The translations under genes and the position numbers were made by a program. A stretch of 64,000 nt of DNA from an uncultured Eubacteriales bacterium (GTDB taxonomy: Bacteria > Bacillota > Clostridia > Oscillospirales > Oscillospiraceae): NCBI GenBank assembly GCA_900544975.1, contig UQXI01000001.1, positions 62,001-126,000 of the forward strand. The letters run 5' to 3'. The notes under the pieces are model-generated. The model was not told the DNA's origin, did no database searches, and was given only the letters and a program-made list of their open reading frames with translations. Positions 51,001-59,800 of the stretch are shown one piece after another. Numbering within the stretch: the first letter of the stretch is position 1; each line of letters opens with the position of its first letter.

Positions 51001-53063
51001 ACGCCGCCACGGTTTTGACTGGCGCAGGCGCTTATGACGGCAAGCTCTACGGCACCAACAGCGACTTTAGCAGCGCCGGTTTCCTCTATCAGATTGATCC
51101 CGCCAATGGCTTCTCGGAAACGGCTGGCAGCAACTGCTCTGCGGATTATGCGATTCATGATCTGACGGCTGCTCCCGCCAAAACCCTGGAGGCCACCAGC
51201 GCCAGCGGCGAGCCCCTGACCCTGGACACCTTCGGTACCCCCATCTACCTGGCCCATTCTCAGGGGCTGTATATGCTGCTGGATTATGCAGCAGGCACCC
51301 TCACCGGCTGGGATCTGTCCGAATACTACACCGATCTGGCAGCCATTGCTTACGCCGGAGACACGGAGTACACAGACGAAGACGGCGTCACCCGGGATGC
51401 AGCGGCATACTATGCCCTAGGCGCTGACGGCACCCTGCACACCTTCGCCGTGTACGCCGAATACGACGGAAGCGAAGAAGATCCCCTTTTCTACCAGCTG
51501 GACACTGGCGTCGTGGGCAACATTGGCATCTCCTTTGCGGACATGACCGCCCTGTCCATGACCTGCGTGCAGGATCTGCTGCTCATCTCCTACAGCAATC
51601 CCAACGGCAGCGCAGAGCTGTATTGCGTAGATCCCCATGCAGAGTCCCTCTCCGCCGGGAAGATCGGCAACATCCCCGGTGCAACCGCTGTGACCGGCCT
51701 GTACACCGCCAGCGAAGGCAGCACCGCACTCCACGCGCCAGCATTCCGGACGGGCGACAGCGCCGTATCCTCCAATCTCGTCTCCCTCCGGACGCCGCAT
51801 CTGGCCGGACAGAAGGCCGCCCTTGTCCAGGCCATGCCGGAAGCTGCCAATGTGGTCGGCGGCTCCACAGCTTCCACCGGCACGGTTCAGATCACCTCCC
51901 GTGGCGAAACCGCAGCAGATGAGAAGACCGTCACCGTCGAAGTCACAGCCAAGGATGCCGGAGGCAATGACATTGCATCCACCAACGGTCTCATCACCGT
52001 GGGCTACAACACAGACCATTTGACCCTCCAATCCGTCGCCGTCCACGCAGACTGCCAGGCCGTCTTGCAGAGCGACGGAACCGTGAAGTTTGCCTATGCA
52101 GGTACCCAAGAAATTCCAGCCGGTACCTCCGTTGCCACCCTGACCTTCCAGGTTCCGTCTGCGGTCCAGACCACCGTCTCCATCCAGACCGAGCAGGTCA
52201 ATGCCCAAACCCCCGCTTACCGTGAGGCGCTGGAGGTCTCCTACGTCCACGCCCATACCGAGCTCCGCAATCAAAAAGACGCCACCTGCACCGAAGCGGG
52301 CTATACCGGCGACACCTATTGCACAGACTGCGGCCAGCTCATCTCCCAGGGCGAATCCATCCCCGCATTGGGTCACAAAATCGAACTGCGCAACGCCAAA
52401 GAGGCCACCTGCACCGAGGCTGGCTACACCGGCGATGAGGTCTGTACCGTTTGCCACGAAGTTCTGAAGCAGGGAGAAGTCATCCCCGCGCACTGTCCCT
52501 CTGAAGACTTCAGCGACCTGGACAGCAATCTGTGGTACCACCCATACACCGACTATGTGATTACCCACGGCCTGATGGAAGGCGTCGGCAACGGCAAGTT
52601 CGCCCCCAACGAGAACCTGACCCGGGGCCAGTTGGTAACCATCCTGCACCGCCTGTCTGGCAGTCCGGAACCCACCGGAACCAACCCCTTCACAGATGTG
52701 AAAGCAGGAAGATATTACACAACCGCCGTGACCTGGGCCGCAGAGCAGGGCCTGGCCAAAGGAATCACCCCGACCCAGTTCGCCCCAGACGCCCCCGTCA
52801 CCCGGGAGCAGGTGGTGACCTTCCTGTACCGCTATGCCAGCCTCAGCGGCGCAGACGTCTCCGCAACCGGTTCCCTCAGCGGCTTCCCGGACGCTTCCAG
52901 CGTCAGCGAATATGCCCAAATCCCCATGGCCTGGGCCGTAGAGACGGGCCTCCTGCTGGGCATGGACGGCCGCCTGGCCCCCAAGGGCTCCACCACACGC
53001 GTTCAGGCAGCGGCTTTCCTCATGCGCCTGTGTGAGGAGATTCTGGAGGAGCCGCTCCCCTAA
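45048..53063 (+). CDS. Giant surface serine protease 2: S8 peptidase with dockerin-like, two Ig-like, cohesin-like and three SLH modules
   Basis: A 2671-residue protein, the largest in the window, with AAGGAGGG before ATG 45048. Signal peptide about 1-29 (ending PAHAA). The S8 triad is D207 (RIAVIDTG), H298 (GEHGSHVEG) and S654 (SGTSMASP); the usual HVAG is HVEG here. PA-type insert about 490-575. Calcium loops of a dockerin (about 824-880: DLDQDGDTDADD and DVNGDGSISTYD) interrupt the Fn3-like domain as in protease 1. Propeller-like repeats follow (about 1240-1510), then BIG2 domains at about 1517-1600 and 1862-1950, a cohesin-like domain (about 2290-2400), two CTEAGYTGD...C..C ribbon repeats (about 2404-2485) and three SLH domains (about 2485-2665). 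Cell-wall-anchored extracellular protease by inference; substrate unknown. It converges on protease 3. Confidence 0.9.
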   Translation: MKQTNRIKRLFSLILTAAMLLGLMLPAHAATPETSALRFRQVDNSAVSAELRQDTADEIQDAPDYASTDLVRVSIVLDQKSTLEAGFSTADIAGNASAMSYRADLRDNQADVAARIAGVTKEPLDVVWNLTLAANIISANISYGQIQTIQNLPGVKDVVVETRYEPCVVDTQEAADPNMATSFLQIGSSHAWAAGYTGAGTRIAVIDTGIDTDHQSFAADAFAYSLSRQAELHEIPADEYTNRLNLLGPEEIAEKLGLLNISGANAQQLYVNSKIPFGYNYIDKDLDITHDHDTAGEHGSHVEGIAAANAFLSNGDGSFSPALEAVKVQGVAPDAQIITMKVFGKGGGAYDSDYMAAIEDAIVLGCDSVNLSLGSGNPGFARNATYQEILDGLADSDTMVVMSAGNSGHWAENSKVGTGYLYGDDVNFATSGSPGTYTNALNVASVDNIGFTGYYFSVAGNSVFYTDSSANGYSNAPFTTLAGEYDYVLIDGVGTEEELAALGDVVKGKIVLVSRGSTSFYQKHDAAANAGALACIVYNNQPGAINMDLSSSSATIPCVSITQADGAVIRTNSTPVFAEGSETVWYYTGKMQVATEVDSVVYDADYYTMSDFSSWGVPGTLGIKPEITAPGGSIYSVNGVVPGGEAYEVMSGTSMASPQVAGMAALMAQYIQEHHLDEKTGLSPRQLGQSLLMSTAVPVMEDFGDGDGYYPVLRQGAGLANIGNALAADTYLLMGQDATRSYADGKIKAELGDDPEKKGEYGFTFSVNNLSDRDQSYTMGGDFFTQDLFEDLGYTWLDTQTTALAAHVTFAVDGKEYKPVSQVDCDLDQDGDTDADDAQIILNYAVGAIDDIDPKADVNGDGSISTYDAYLLLSSLETEAFSVPAGQSAQVTVRIVLPETVKEQLDAQYVNGAYVEGYVYVTPLTNAEGAIAPEHSIPVLAFYGNWSDASMYDKGTYASRLYGDETPTYTGVTTTNFFTYTMEDGGSAHYQVGNPYGLEAKYPADRLAISGNAVLNRFQTSLIRNAAAIAAFIADDTGKVIEMSTVTNSLPSAYYYANGGTWQNTTAGLSWNKRLSSLGLTEGEQITVGLVAVPEYYETGGDITKAQLTELVESGKLGAGAFQAVTMTVDHTAPEILGVYKDLSNGDLIVTARDNQYMAVNAVMNASGTKRYGAKLPEQSEAGQTVTTRIPLDGANLGKKCLILVADYAGNEAVFEVENESGGEEHAGMMFGFTFLHYSGLTTDTRGSDQNRWMSIDPEKVYYYNESDYGGTEDYSAINMQIVAAEYVDGYVYMATMDGDLYVAPHGEWENYELICNYFQYTDEDEIDDMAFNYADKKLYALDKHNNLYTIDLYSGQMEQIANITIVNPRSNAASYLKLTMLAIDNSGNFYAVNSGGTGYTFLYRFTRNEIVDGKIQDLTPVVNDANSRIGFYGTFGSLAWDHDKDVLYMIGSSSVLSSSASICITIDPQTGKGTRTNTTEANGQDVTRYGSRVQNTIYGLYIVPSKASIIRPSSDATGITLDRTEVNGLIGTEFKLNEKVAPWNLSDPTVAWTTSNEAVATVDQNGTVTLVGSGEAVITATTNAKPHLTAACTVRATKLDPVSLSALVYDKDEHAYWADFQASNPAAWKAVSEKTTEFIGGALKGEYLYVHDGSNVFKVDADLFQTVENCGPVAAAWQWSDAAPAPAIGDLFDAIIGVCNEGFYLEMVYPEEGKLSYWDMSWDISSPMAAIAYAGSGTYDYVYYAKEYNDCPANFYYVISEDGTLWTVVILTFNNGESYVVDYDRLGTVPGIQLPGVSGITGGQYASMIYDQNTGYLMLSSYIEGEENHLYAIHPETLLATQLGSFGEKVWPVVSLHQYERITDLTVKLSRATADLYVGDTMRLTAKVIPAAYQNQVTWSTSDPGVATVDETGVVTAVAQGSAVITATSVDKDASGAAATAACEVTVQKLAEVDAEVQAQIVTAEGPKWVSIDTATMGVTVQGDAATVLTGAGAYDGKLYGTNSDFSSAGFLYQIDPANGFSETAGSNCSADYAIHDLTAAPAKTLEATSASGEPLTLDTFGTPIYLAHSQGLYMLLDYAAGTLTGWDLSEYYTDLAAIAYAGDTEYTDEDGVTRDAAAYYALGADGTLHTFAVYAEYDGSEEDPLFYQLDTGVVGNIGISFADMTALSMTCVQDLLLISYSNPNGSAELYCVDPHAESLSAGKIGNIPGATAVTGLYTASEGSTALHAPAFRTGDSAVSSNLVSLRTPHLAGQKAALVQAMPEAANVVGGSTASTGTVQITSRGETAADEKTVTVEVTAKDAGGNDIASTNGLITVGYNTDHLTLQSVAVHADCQAVLQSDGTVKFAYAGTQEIPAGTSVATLTFQVPSAVQTTVSIQTEQVNAQTPAYREALEVSYVHAHTELRNQKDATCTEAGYTGDTYCTDCGQLISQGESIPALGHKIELRNAKEATCTEAGYTGDEVCTVCHEVLKQGEVIPAHCPSEDFSDLDSNLWYHPYTDYVITHGLMEGVGNGKFAPNENLTRGQLVTILHRLSGSPEPTGTNPFTDVKAGRYYTTAVTWAAEQGLAKGITPTQFAPDAPVTREQVVTFLYRYASLSGADVSATGSLSGFPDASSVSEYAQIPMAWAVETGLLLGMDGRLAPKGSTTRVQAAAFLMRLCEEILEEPLP

Positions 53064-53091
53064 CCCCCTCCCCTTTCCATAAAGATCCAAA

Positions 53092-53175
53092 GGGCTGTCT
53101 CACAAATCCTCTGTGAGACAGCCCACCAAAGAATGAGACCTGCTGCAAAAAGAAACTTTGCAGCAGGTCCTTATT
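53092..53175. terminator. Two stem-loops between convergent proteases 2 and 3
   Basis: First, GGGCTGTCTCACA (53092-53104) with its complement at 53112-53124. Second, GACCTGCTGCAAA (53137-53149) with 53157-53169, followed on the plus strand by CTTATTTTG. The second can act in both directions and separates the 3' ends of the two protease genes. Confidence 0.8.
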
Positions 53176-53190
53176 TTGATCACACGAAGC

Positions 53191-56100
53191 TTAGAAATTC
53201 TGATCCAGGATGGTTAGAAGCTTGGCCATCTGAGCCCGGGTCAGGGTGGTGGCGGGACGGAGCGTGCCATCCCCATAGCCCTCGAAGAGCCCTTCTGCCA
53301 CAGCCCAGCCAAACGCCGTCTGGGCGTAATCCATCACCTTGTGGCCATCCAAATAGTCCTTCAGGTCTGCACCTTCTGTGGCCTCCTGCTTCAGGTACTC
53401 GGTGACATACCGATACAGGAAGGTGGCTGCCTGCTCCCGGGTGACTTTCCCCTCGGGGGCAAAGGTGGTGGCGGTCATGCCGCGGACAATGCCCTGGGCT
53501 TCCGCCCAGGCCACAGCCTTGGCATAGTAGTGATGGTCGGCCACGTCGGTGAAGGAGGTCTTCCCCGTTACCTCCGGTTCTCCTGCCAGGCGGTACAGCG
53601 TGGTCACCAGCTGGCCGCGGGTGATGGAGGCGTTGGGGGCAAAATGGGTCTTGTCCATGCCCTGCATCAGACCGTGGGCAATGACGTAGTCGGTATAGGC
53701 ATGGTACCAGCCGTTCGTATCCAGATCCACAAAGGCCTCGGAGGGACACTCCAAATCCACCGTCAGCTTCTCGGTATAAGCGGGCTTGCTGTCGTTCACT
53801 TCCCGATGCTCCACCGCAATGGCCGCATCGGCTCCGCTTTTCAGGCCAAAGGTGAGGGTGGCAATGGGGCTGCCTGCGGCAATGCCCGCCTCGCTCACAT
53901 AGCCGAAGGTCACGGTCCCGGCGGCCGTCACCTGGGCGGTGTAATCGCCGGTCACCGCAATCTCCTGGAGCTCCAGAGCCGCCTGATCATAGAACACGGA
54001 AACCATGCCGTTGTTGGAGTCCAAGTCCACACCCTGGGCATTCTTGGCGGTGACGGTCATGATCACGGTCTTCCCGTCCTCCTGGGGAATCACCTGGGAC
54101 ATGGGGGCGCTGGCGCTCATCACCTCAGCCTCCAGCTTCAGGGGCTCTTCCAGAATCCCGGTGACATGGACCCCGTTGGCAGCGGCCCCGTTGGTCTCCA
54201 CGGCATACAGCGCTGCGGGCCATACCTCGCTGCCAACATCGCCGATGCGCTCCGCTGCATACAGTTCCTCATCTGCATTCCAGGACAGCCGGTAGAATTC
54301 ATTGGTCTCCTCGGTAAAGCGGGACAGATACAGATTTCCGTCGTCGCCGCGCACCATGGAGCAATACTGGTAATTCTGACTGGTGGGGAAGCTCAGCTTC
54401 AAATCTGTGGGAATGAAGTTGAATCCGATGGAGCCGGTGCCATCATATTCGAAGCCCCACAGCCAACCGGCATCGTCCAAGGCATACACCAGGTCGCACA
54501 GGACGCCATCCTCATTGGTTTCCGTTCCCATAGAAGCTACCGCCACAAACTTGGCGCCTCCGGTATACTCTGTGAGATACTGGGCCAGATTCCAGCCCTG
54601 GTTGAAGGTATTTCCCATGGGGTCACAGGCGCTCATCAAATACGTCTGCGAAACCGCCATCATGCCCGGCTCCTCTTTGGTATTGAACTTCTCCAGTGCC
54701 GTGAGGTCCGACATGGCAAAGCCAAAGCCGCAGACAGCGCTGGATTTGCCCGTATCCTGGCCGGTGGTCAGATCCACCTGATGCATAAACCAGGAGCCGT
54801 CCACAGCATCCTGAAGGTACAGACGATCCGTGACCTGGTCATAGGCCACTGCAGCCAGAGAGCTGCTCAATGCCAAACCGGGGACCCAGGTGTTGTCTGT
54901 CTCCATGTTCCAGCTGAAGAGCATGGGGTTTCCCTCTCTGTCCTGCAGAGCGCCCTTCAGGGTCACATTCAGGGTGTCCACCGTGACGTTGCAGGCAGCG
55001 GTCATGGTGGAATCCAGCTTGGAAGCAGCCGTAATCACCGTCTCGCCCGCACTCACACCGGTGACTACGCCGTTGCTGTCCACCGTGGCAATCTCCGGAT
55101 CCGCAGAGGTCCAGGTCACAGTCCGGTCCGTGGCCGTCCAGGGCTGAACCGTAGCAGACAGGGTCTTTCTGGAGCCCTTCAGCAGCGTCATGGACTGAGC
55201 GGAAATCTGAACGCCGCTGATCTGATCCGTGGGGCTGGACCAGCTGCCGCCGGTGGCCTTCTGGGGAATGATCAGAGCGGTCACTTCTGTCCTGAAATCC
55301 TTGTGCATGGTCTCAGCACCCGTCTCCGGGTTCATGCTATAAAAATACGCGTGAGCGCTGTGCCGCAAGGAGGAGAAGGTCACAGCATACAACTGGCCAT
55401 CATTGGGATTCCATGCCAGGGTCTTCACATTGTTCCGCGTTTTGGAAGTAATCTGCTTGGGCGCAACGCCAAATGCTCCGGCTTTGAACTGGCTCATAAA
55501 CAGGTATGCGTCCCGGGAAGTGAGCTCGCCGTTGCCATCCAGGTCGGCATTGGCCGCGTTTTGAATGGTGTTCCGAACGCCGGTGGCGTAATCCAGAATG
55601 GCCTGTCCGTCATCGGCGTCTACATTGCCGTCGCCGTCAAAGTCATAGTCCAGATTTCCCCCGCCCTGCAGCGCCTCCAGGGTATAGGCATACACAAACC
55701 CGCGGTTGCTGACCTCGCTGCTATCGCCATGGACGGCGCTGTAGAAGGTACCATTGCCGTCACAGGCCAGGGTGTTGGTGGGGAAGGGAATTTCAGCCAG
55801 GTCTGTTACAGCGCCTGTGAGTTTATCCACACAGACCAGATGGTTCCCAGTCACGCCGTAGAGGGTGGAGGTGGACTTGTCATAAGCCAGATCCGTAAGC
55901 ACCACGCCCATGTTGGCAACATGGGTCTCCAGAGCCAGGTCTTCCTCGCTCAGGACATACAGATCTCCGTGGCTGGTCGCGGCAAAGACCAGACCGTCTG
56001 CACTGGTCGCCGCTGTGTAGACTTGCTGGGTGGAAGCCAGCTCACTGGGACTGCCGCTTTCCCCCGCGCCAAAACCGATCCAGATATGATGGTCAGACTG

Positions 56101-59100
56101 ATAGGCCATCATATCGGGCAGGGTCTCATCTCCACCGGTCTGCAGGTTCAGCTGATAGGTGGTGGTGTTCATGGCATAGTCGGAAACCTGCACCAGGAAG
56201 CTCTTGCCACTCATGCCGGCCAGATCCAGGGCGTACTCTGCCGCTTCCCCAGGCTGAATGTCCTGCTTGGCGCCAGTCTTGGCCAGCACTTTGGAACCGG
56301 CTGCATTGTACAGAACCACACCGGCCACATACTGGTTGTCTTTGGCCTTGACCGTCATGGTGCTGCCCATCAGGCTGAGGGACACATCCAAAAGCTCCGG
56401 AGCGGTGTTATCCACCACCATGGGAATTGTCATGGTAGCGCCTTCTCCCAGATCGTCCCACCCCACGTTGCCCTGGGCGTCTACGTAGTATTCCGGCGCA
56501 AGCGTCAGGGACAGCTCCAGCCGGTCGCCTTCTTTTGCACCCTTGGGTGCAAACTTGGTGCTGAAGCGATAGCCCGTGTTCTGCCATGCACCAGCGTTGG
56601 TGTGATAGTATGCGGAGCTTACTGCCCCGGGGAAGGTCTCCAGCAGGGGTTCGCCAGGGGTTGTCTGGTTCACTGCCAGGATGCGGCTGGCTGCCGCATT
56701 CCGAATGGCCGCAAAAGAGATCTGGCTGATCTGATCCCCATTTTCGCTGTTGATGGCATTGCGTTCCGGCATATAGCGGGCGTCCGCCACCAGGGGGTTG
56801 CCGCCGAAGTAGTACGTGGCCTCGGGGTCATTGGCATACGTAATTGCAGCCGTGTTGACTTTGGTGTTGCCCAGGTACGGAAGCCGGACTTCACTGCCCG
56901 TCTCGTACTCTGCGCGGGAGCCGACTTCAAACATGGAGGCATCGCTCCAGTTACCATAGAAGCCCAGGACCGGGATGGAATGCTCCGTTCCTTCCACGCC
57001 CTCTTCCGTAGCCTCGCTCTTGGCATATACAAAGCCCTGGAGATATGCACCGGCGGGGTATTGCTTCAGGGCTTCCTTCTGGCTGTCCGTCAGCCGGACC
57101 GTCACCTGCACATCGGCAGAACCGTTGGCAGGAACCATCACAGCCTGGCCCACATCGAAGATCACGTCCGCATCCAGCTCGGTGGTCCAGGTGTCCATGT
57201 AATCGCCCTGGTCTCCGTCGTTGTTCACCACATTGGTGAAGAGATCCTGGGTGAAGAAATCAGCCGACAGGGCATAGGTCTTTTCCACATTGGTCAGGTT
57301 ATGGATGGAGAAGGAGAAGGTATAAACACCCTTTTTCTCCGGGTCGTCACCCAGCTCCACCTTTACCTTGCCATCGGCATAGGATTGGGTGGCGTCTGCG
57401 CCCATGAGGATGTAAGAATCGGCAGCAATGGCCTTGCCCACATTGGCCAGGCCCGCGCCCTGCCGCAGGACGGGGTAATAACCGTCGCCCGCCTCACCGT
57501 AATCCTCCAGCTGGGGAACTGCGGTGGACATGAGCAGGCTCTGGGCCAGCTGACGGGGTGTGAGACCAGTCTTTTGCGCCAGGCCCTTCTCCCGGATGTA
57601 CTGCGCCACCAAGGCCGCCATACCGGCCACCTGAGGCGTGGCCATGGAGGTGCCGGACATGTTCTCATAAGCCGTACCGCCGGCAACCAAGCCGTTGACC
57701 GAGTAAATGTTGCCGCCAGGCGCCGTAATTTCCGGCTTCAGCTCCAGGGAACCGGGAATGCCCCAGCTGGAGAAGTCGCTCATGGTATTGTACTCTGGGG
57801 TGTAGACGGCAGAGCCAATTCCCTCTTTGACGGTCAACTGATCCAGGTAATACTGGACCTTCCCGTCCTCCCCTGTGACCGGGGTCGCTGCCGCCTTCAT
57901 CATGGCCCCATCGGACTGGGTCACGGAGACGCAGGGGGCGGTCTTGGTGTAATCCGTCAGGTCCATGCTGATGGTACCGGGCTGATTGTTGTAAACAATT
58001 GTGGCAATGGCGCCATTTGCCACAGCCGCCTCGGCCTTCTGGAAGAAGGAGGTGGTACCGCGGGAGCAGACGGCGATTTTACCCTCCAACACACTGGCAA
58101 TGGCCGCAAACTCCTCTTCCGTGCCGAAGCCGTCAATGAGGACGTATGCATGCTCGCCGGCAATGGAGGTCATCGGCTGGTTTTTAAACCCGGTGCTCTG
58201 GGTGTAGACCACCGTCGTGTCGCCAACCAGGAAATACTGGCCTGTGGCGCCGGCATTGTCCATGGACGCCACGCACAGGGAATTGGTATAGGAGCCGGGA
58301 GAGCCAACCATATCCATGCTCACATCATCGGAGTAGAGATACCCGGCGTTTCTGGCAGACTCCACCCAGGAGCCAGCGTTACCGGCTGCAATGGCCACCA
58401 CAATGCCGGACTCGGTCAACCGGTCCAGAATCGCCTGGTATTCCGCCTTGGTGTGTCTGGTCGCGCCGGGGTTCGAGGAACCCAGGGACAGGTTGACCGT
58501 ATCGCACTTCAGAACAATGGCGTCCTCAATGGCCACCAAATAATCGGAATCGTAAGCGCCGCCGGCCTTGCCAAACACCTTCATGGTGATGAGCTGGGCA
58601 TCGGGGGCCACACCCTGAACCTTCACTGCATCCAGTGCGTTGGAAAATGTTCCATCAGCGTTGGGGATGTAGGCATTGGCCGTGGAAATACCGGCCACGT
58701 GGGAGCCATGCTCTCCCTGCTGGTCTCGATCATGGGTGATGTCCAGGTCCTTGTCCACATAGTTGTAGCCAAAGGGGAGCTTGGTGTTGAGATACAGCTG
58801 CTTTGCAGTGACGCTTTTGCCAACATGAAGCTGATCCAGCACCCCTGTAATCTCTTCTACGTCCAAAAGATCATAATCTGCTACGGTTTTGCCAGCCTGT
58901 TCCGCCTGCTTCTGCAAAGAGTAATCAAAGCCAGCCGCGCTAAAGGACTGATGGTCCGTATCCGTGCCGGTGTCAATGACGGCAATCCGGCTGCCTGCTC
59001 CGGTGTAACCGGCGGTCCAGGCTGCGCTGGAGCCGATCATGGAGGGGGAGGTGGACATGTTGGGGTCATCGGGCAGATTGGTATTGACCACCGCAGGCGC

Positions 59101-59589
59101 ATATTGGGTCTCAATGAGCACCTGTTCCACACCGGGGACCTGCTCAATGGCTGCAATCTCACCGTATTTCACATTGGCCGAAATGATGTTGGCCGCCAGG
59201 GTCAGGTTCCAGACCACATCCAACTGCTCTCCGCCCAACGCCTGGGTGGAGATGACCTGGGCCAGAGCCTCCTGCCGGGTCTCCAGACCGGTCCGGTAAG
59301 CCAGAGCCGCCTGATTTTCGGCAATGTCCTGCACGTCAAATTTGGAAATGGTGGGCGCTTCCTCCAGGAAAATGGAGATGCGCACCGTATCCGTATCCCG
59401 GTATGCCGGGGCGGCTTCCTCTTCCGCTTCCTGCAGCGGAAGCCGGGCTGTCACAGCGCCGTTGTCTACCTGAGACCAGGTGACTGCGTCGTTTGCAGCG
59501 GCAGCCTGGGGCACTCCAAGGGAGCACAGCAGTGCCATCGCCAACAAAAGGGCGCACAGCCGAGATGGTAGGTTTCGCCTGTTTTTCAT
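53191..59589 (-). CDS. Giant surface serine protease 3: S8 peptidase with displaced dockerin-like module, Ig-like, cohesin-like and three SLH modules
   Basis: A 2132-residue paralogue of proteases 1 and 2. ATG 59589 has AAAGGAGG before it. Signal peptide about 1-32. Triad D206 (RIAVIDTG), H294 (GEHGSHVAG) and S648 (SGTSMATP). The Fn3-like domain after the peptidase is continuous here (ADVIFDVGQAVMVPANGS), whereas the dockerin loops (DFDGDGNVDADD and DLDGNGELTSRD) appear at about 1315-1370 inside the propeller-like region. A BIG2 domain (about 1457-1540), a cohesin-like domain (about 1836-1943) and three SLH domains (about 1950-2132) follow; the CxxCG ribbon repeats of the other two are absent. 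Anchored extracellular proteolysis is inferred. The last 100 residues are nearly the same as in the neighbouring SLH protein. Confidence 0.9.
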   Translation of the reverse strand: MKNRRNLPSRLCALLLAMALLCSLGVPQAAAANDAVTWSQVDNGAVTARLPLQEAEEEAAPAYRDTDTVRISIFLEEAPTISKFDVQDIAENQAALAYRTGLETRQEALAQVISTQALGGEQLDVVWNLTLAANIISANVKYGEIAAIEQVPGVEQVLIETQYAPAVVNTNLPDDPNMSTSPSMIGSSAAWTAGYTGAGSRIAVIDTGTDTDHQSFSAAGFDYSLQKQAEQAGKTVADYDLLDVEEITGVLDQLHVGKSVTAKQLYLNTKLPFGYNYVDKDLDITHDRDQQGEHGSHVAGISTANAYIPNADGTFSNALDAVKVQGVAPDAQLITMKVFGKAGGAYDSDYLVAIEDAIVLKCDTVNLSLGSSNPGATRHTKAEYQAILDRLTESGIVVAIAAGNAGSWVESARNAGYLYSDDVSMDMVGSPGSYTNSLCVASMDNAGATGQYFLVGDTTVVYTQSTGFKNQPMTSIAGEHAYVLIDGFGTEEEFAAIASVLEGKIAVCSRGTTSFFQKAEAAVANGAIATIVYNNQPGTISMDLTDYTKTAPCVSVTQSDGAMMKAAATPVTGEDGKVQYYLDQLTVKEGIGSAVYTPEYNTMSDFSSWGIPGSLELKPEITAPGGNIYSVNGLVAGGTAYENMSGTSMATPQVAGMAALVAQYIREKGLAQKTGLTPRQLAQSLLMSTAVPQLEDYGEAGDGYYPVLRQGAGLANVGKAIAADSYILMGADATQSYADGKVKVELGDDPEKKGVYTFSFSIHNLTNVEKTYALSADFFTQDLFTNVVNNDGDQGDYMDTWTTELDADVIFDVGQAVMVPANGSADVQVTVRLTDSQKEALKQYPAGAYLQGFVYAKSEATEEGVEGTEHSIPVLGFYGNWSDASMFEVGSRAEYETGSEVRLPYLGNTKVNTAAITYANDPEATYYFGGNPLVADARYMPERNAINSENGDQISQISFAAIRNAAASRILAVNQTTPGEPLLETFPGAVSSAYYHTNAGAWQNTGYRFSTKFAPKGAKEGDRLELSLTLAPEYYVDAQGNVGWDDLGEGATMTIPMVVDNTAPELLDVSLSLMGSTMTVKAKDNQYVAGVVLYNAAGSKVLAKTGAKQDIQPGEAAEYALDLAGMSGKSFLVQVSDYAMNTTTYQLNLQTGGDETLPDMMAYQSDHHIWIGFGAGESGSPSELASTQQVYTAATSADGLVFAATSHGDLYVLSEEDLALETHVANMGVVLTDLAYDKSTSTLYGVTGNHLVCVDKLTGAVTDLAEIPFPTNTLACDGNGTFYSAVHGDSSEVSNRGFVYAYTLEALQGGGNLDYDFDGDGNVDADDGQAILDYATGVRNTIQNAANADLDGNGELTSRDAYLFMSQFKAGAFGVAPKQITSKTRNNVKTLAWNPNDGQLYAVTFSSLRHSAHAYFYSMNPETGAETMHKDFRTEVTALIIPQKATGGSWSSPTDQISGVQISAQSMTLLKGSRKTLSATVQPWTATDRTVTWTSADPEIATVDSNGVVTGVSAGETVITAASKLDSTMTAACNVTVDTLNVTLKGALQDREGNPMLFSWNMETDNTWVPGLALSSSLAAVAYDQVTDRLYLQDAVDGSWFMHQVDLTTGQDTGKSSAVCGFGFAMSDLTALEKFNTKEEPGMMAVSQTYLMSACDPMGNTFNQGWNLAQYLTEYTGGAKFVAVASMGTETNEDGVLCDLVYALDDAGWLWGFEYDGTGSIGFNFIPTDLKLSFPTSQNYQYCSMVRGDDGNLYLSRFTEETNEFYRLSWNADEELYAAERIGDVGSEVWPAALYAVETNGAAANGVHVTGILEEPLKLEAEVMSASAPMSQVIPQEDGKTVIMTVTAKNAQGVDLDSNNGMVSVFYDQAALELQEIAVTGDYTAQVTAAGTVTFGYVSEAGIAAGSPIATLTFGLKSGADAAIAVEHREVNDSKPAYTEKLTVDLECPSEAFVDLDTNGWYHAYTDYVIAHGLMQGMDKTHFAPNASITRGQLVTTLYRLAGEPEVTGKTSFTDVADHHYYAKAVAWAEAQGIVRGMTATTFAPEGKVTREQAATFLYRYVTEYLKQEATEGADLKDYLDGHKVMDYAQTAFGWAVAEGLFEGYGDGTLRPATTLTRAQMAKLLTILDQNF

Positions 59590-59662
59590 ATAGGATCCTC
59601 CTTTTCTATTTCCCCAAACAGTCGTCTGGGGGTTCAAACGGGGCCAAGCCCCATGTTTGACC

Positions 59663-59691
59663 ATTGTATGGATTTCGCGCTTTCCTGTCAA
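59663..59691 (-). promoter_or_regulatory. Promoter for surface protease 3
   Basis: On the minus strand a perfect TTGACA (59686-59691), 17 bp and TACAAT (59663-59668). The leader of about 65 nt contains the hairpin AAACATGGGGC/GCCCCGTTT near 59630-59660. Confidence 0.75.
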
Positions 59692-59800
59692 GTTCGTCTT
59701 CTGGTTCTATTCATGGGAATTTCAGCCAAATGTCCGGTCTGTGCACTGTAGTCATTGCGAATTCGCCGTAAATGGGTGGAAAACGCACCGCGTCCCCGCT

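Noticed and set aside
53341..59571. A 2076-codon open frame on the plus strand opposite protease 3
   Set aside because: Antisense shadow of a G+C-rich gene; the minus-strand protein has a signal peptide, protease motifs and SLH domains, while the plus-strand translation is low-complexity His/Gly/Ala-rich with no ribosome binding site.
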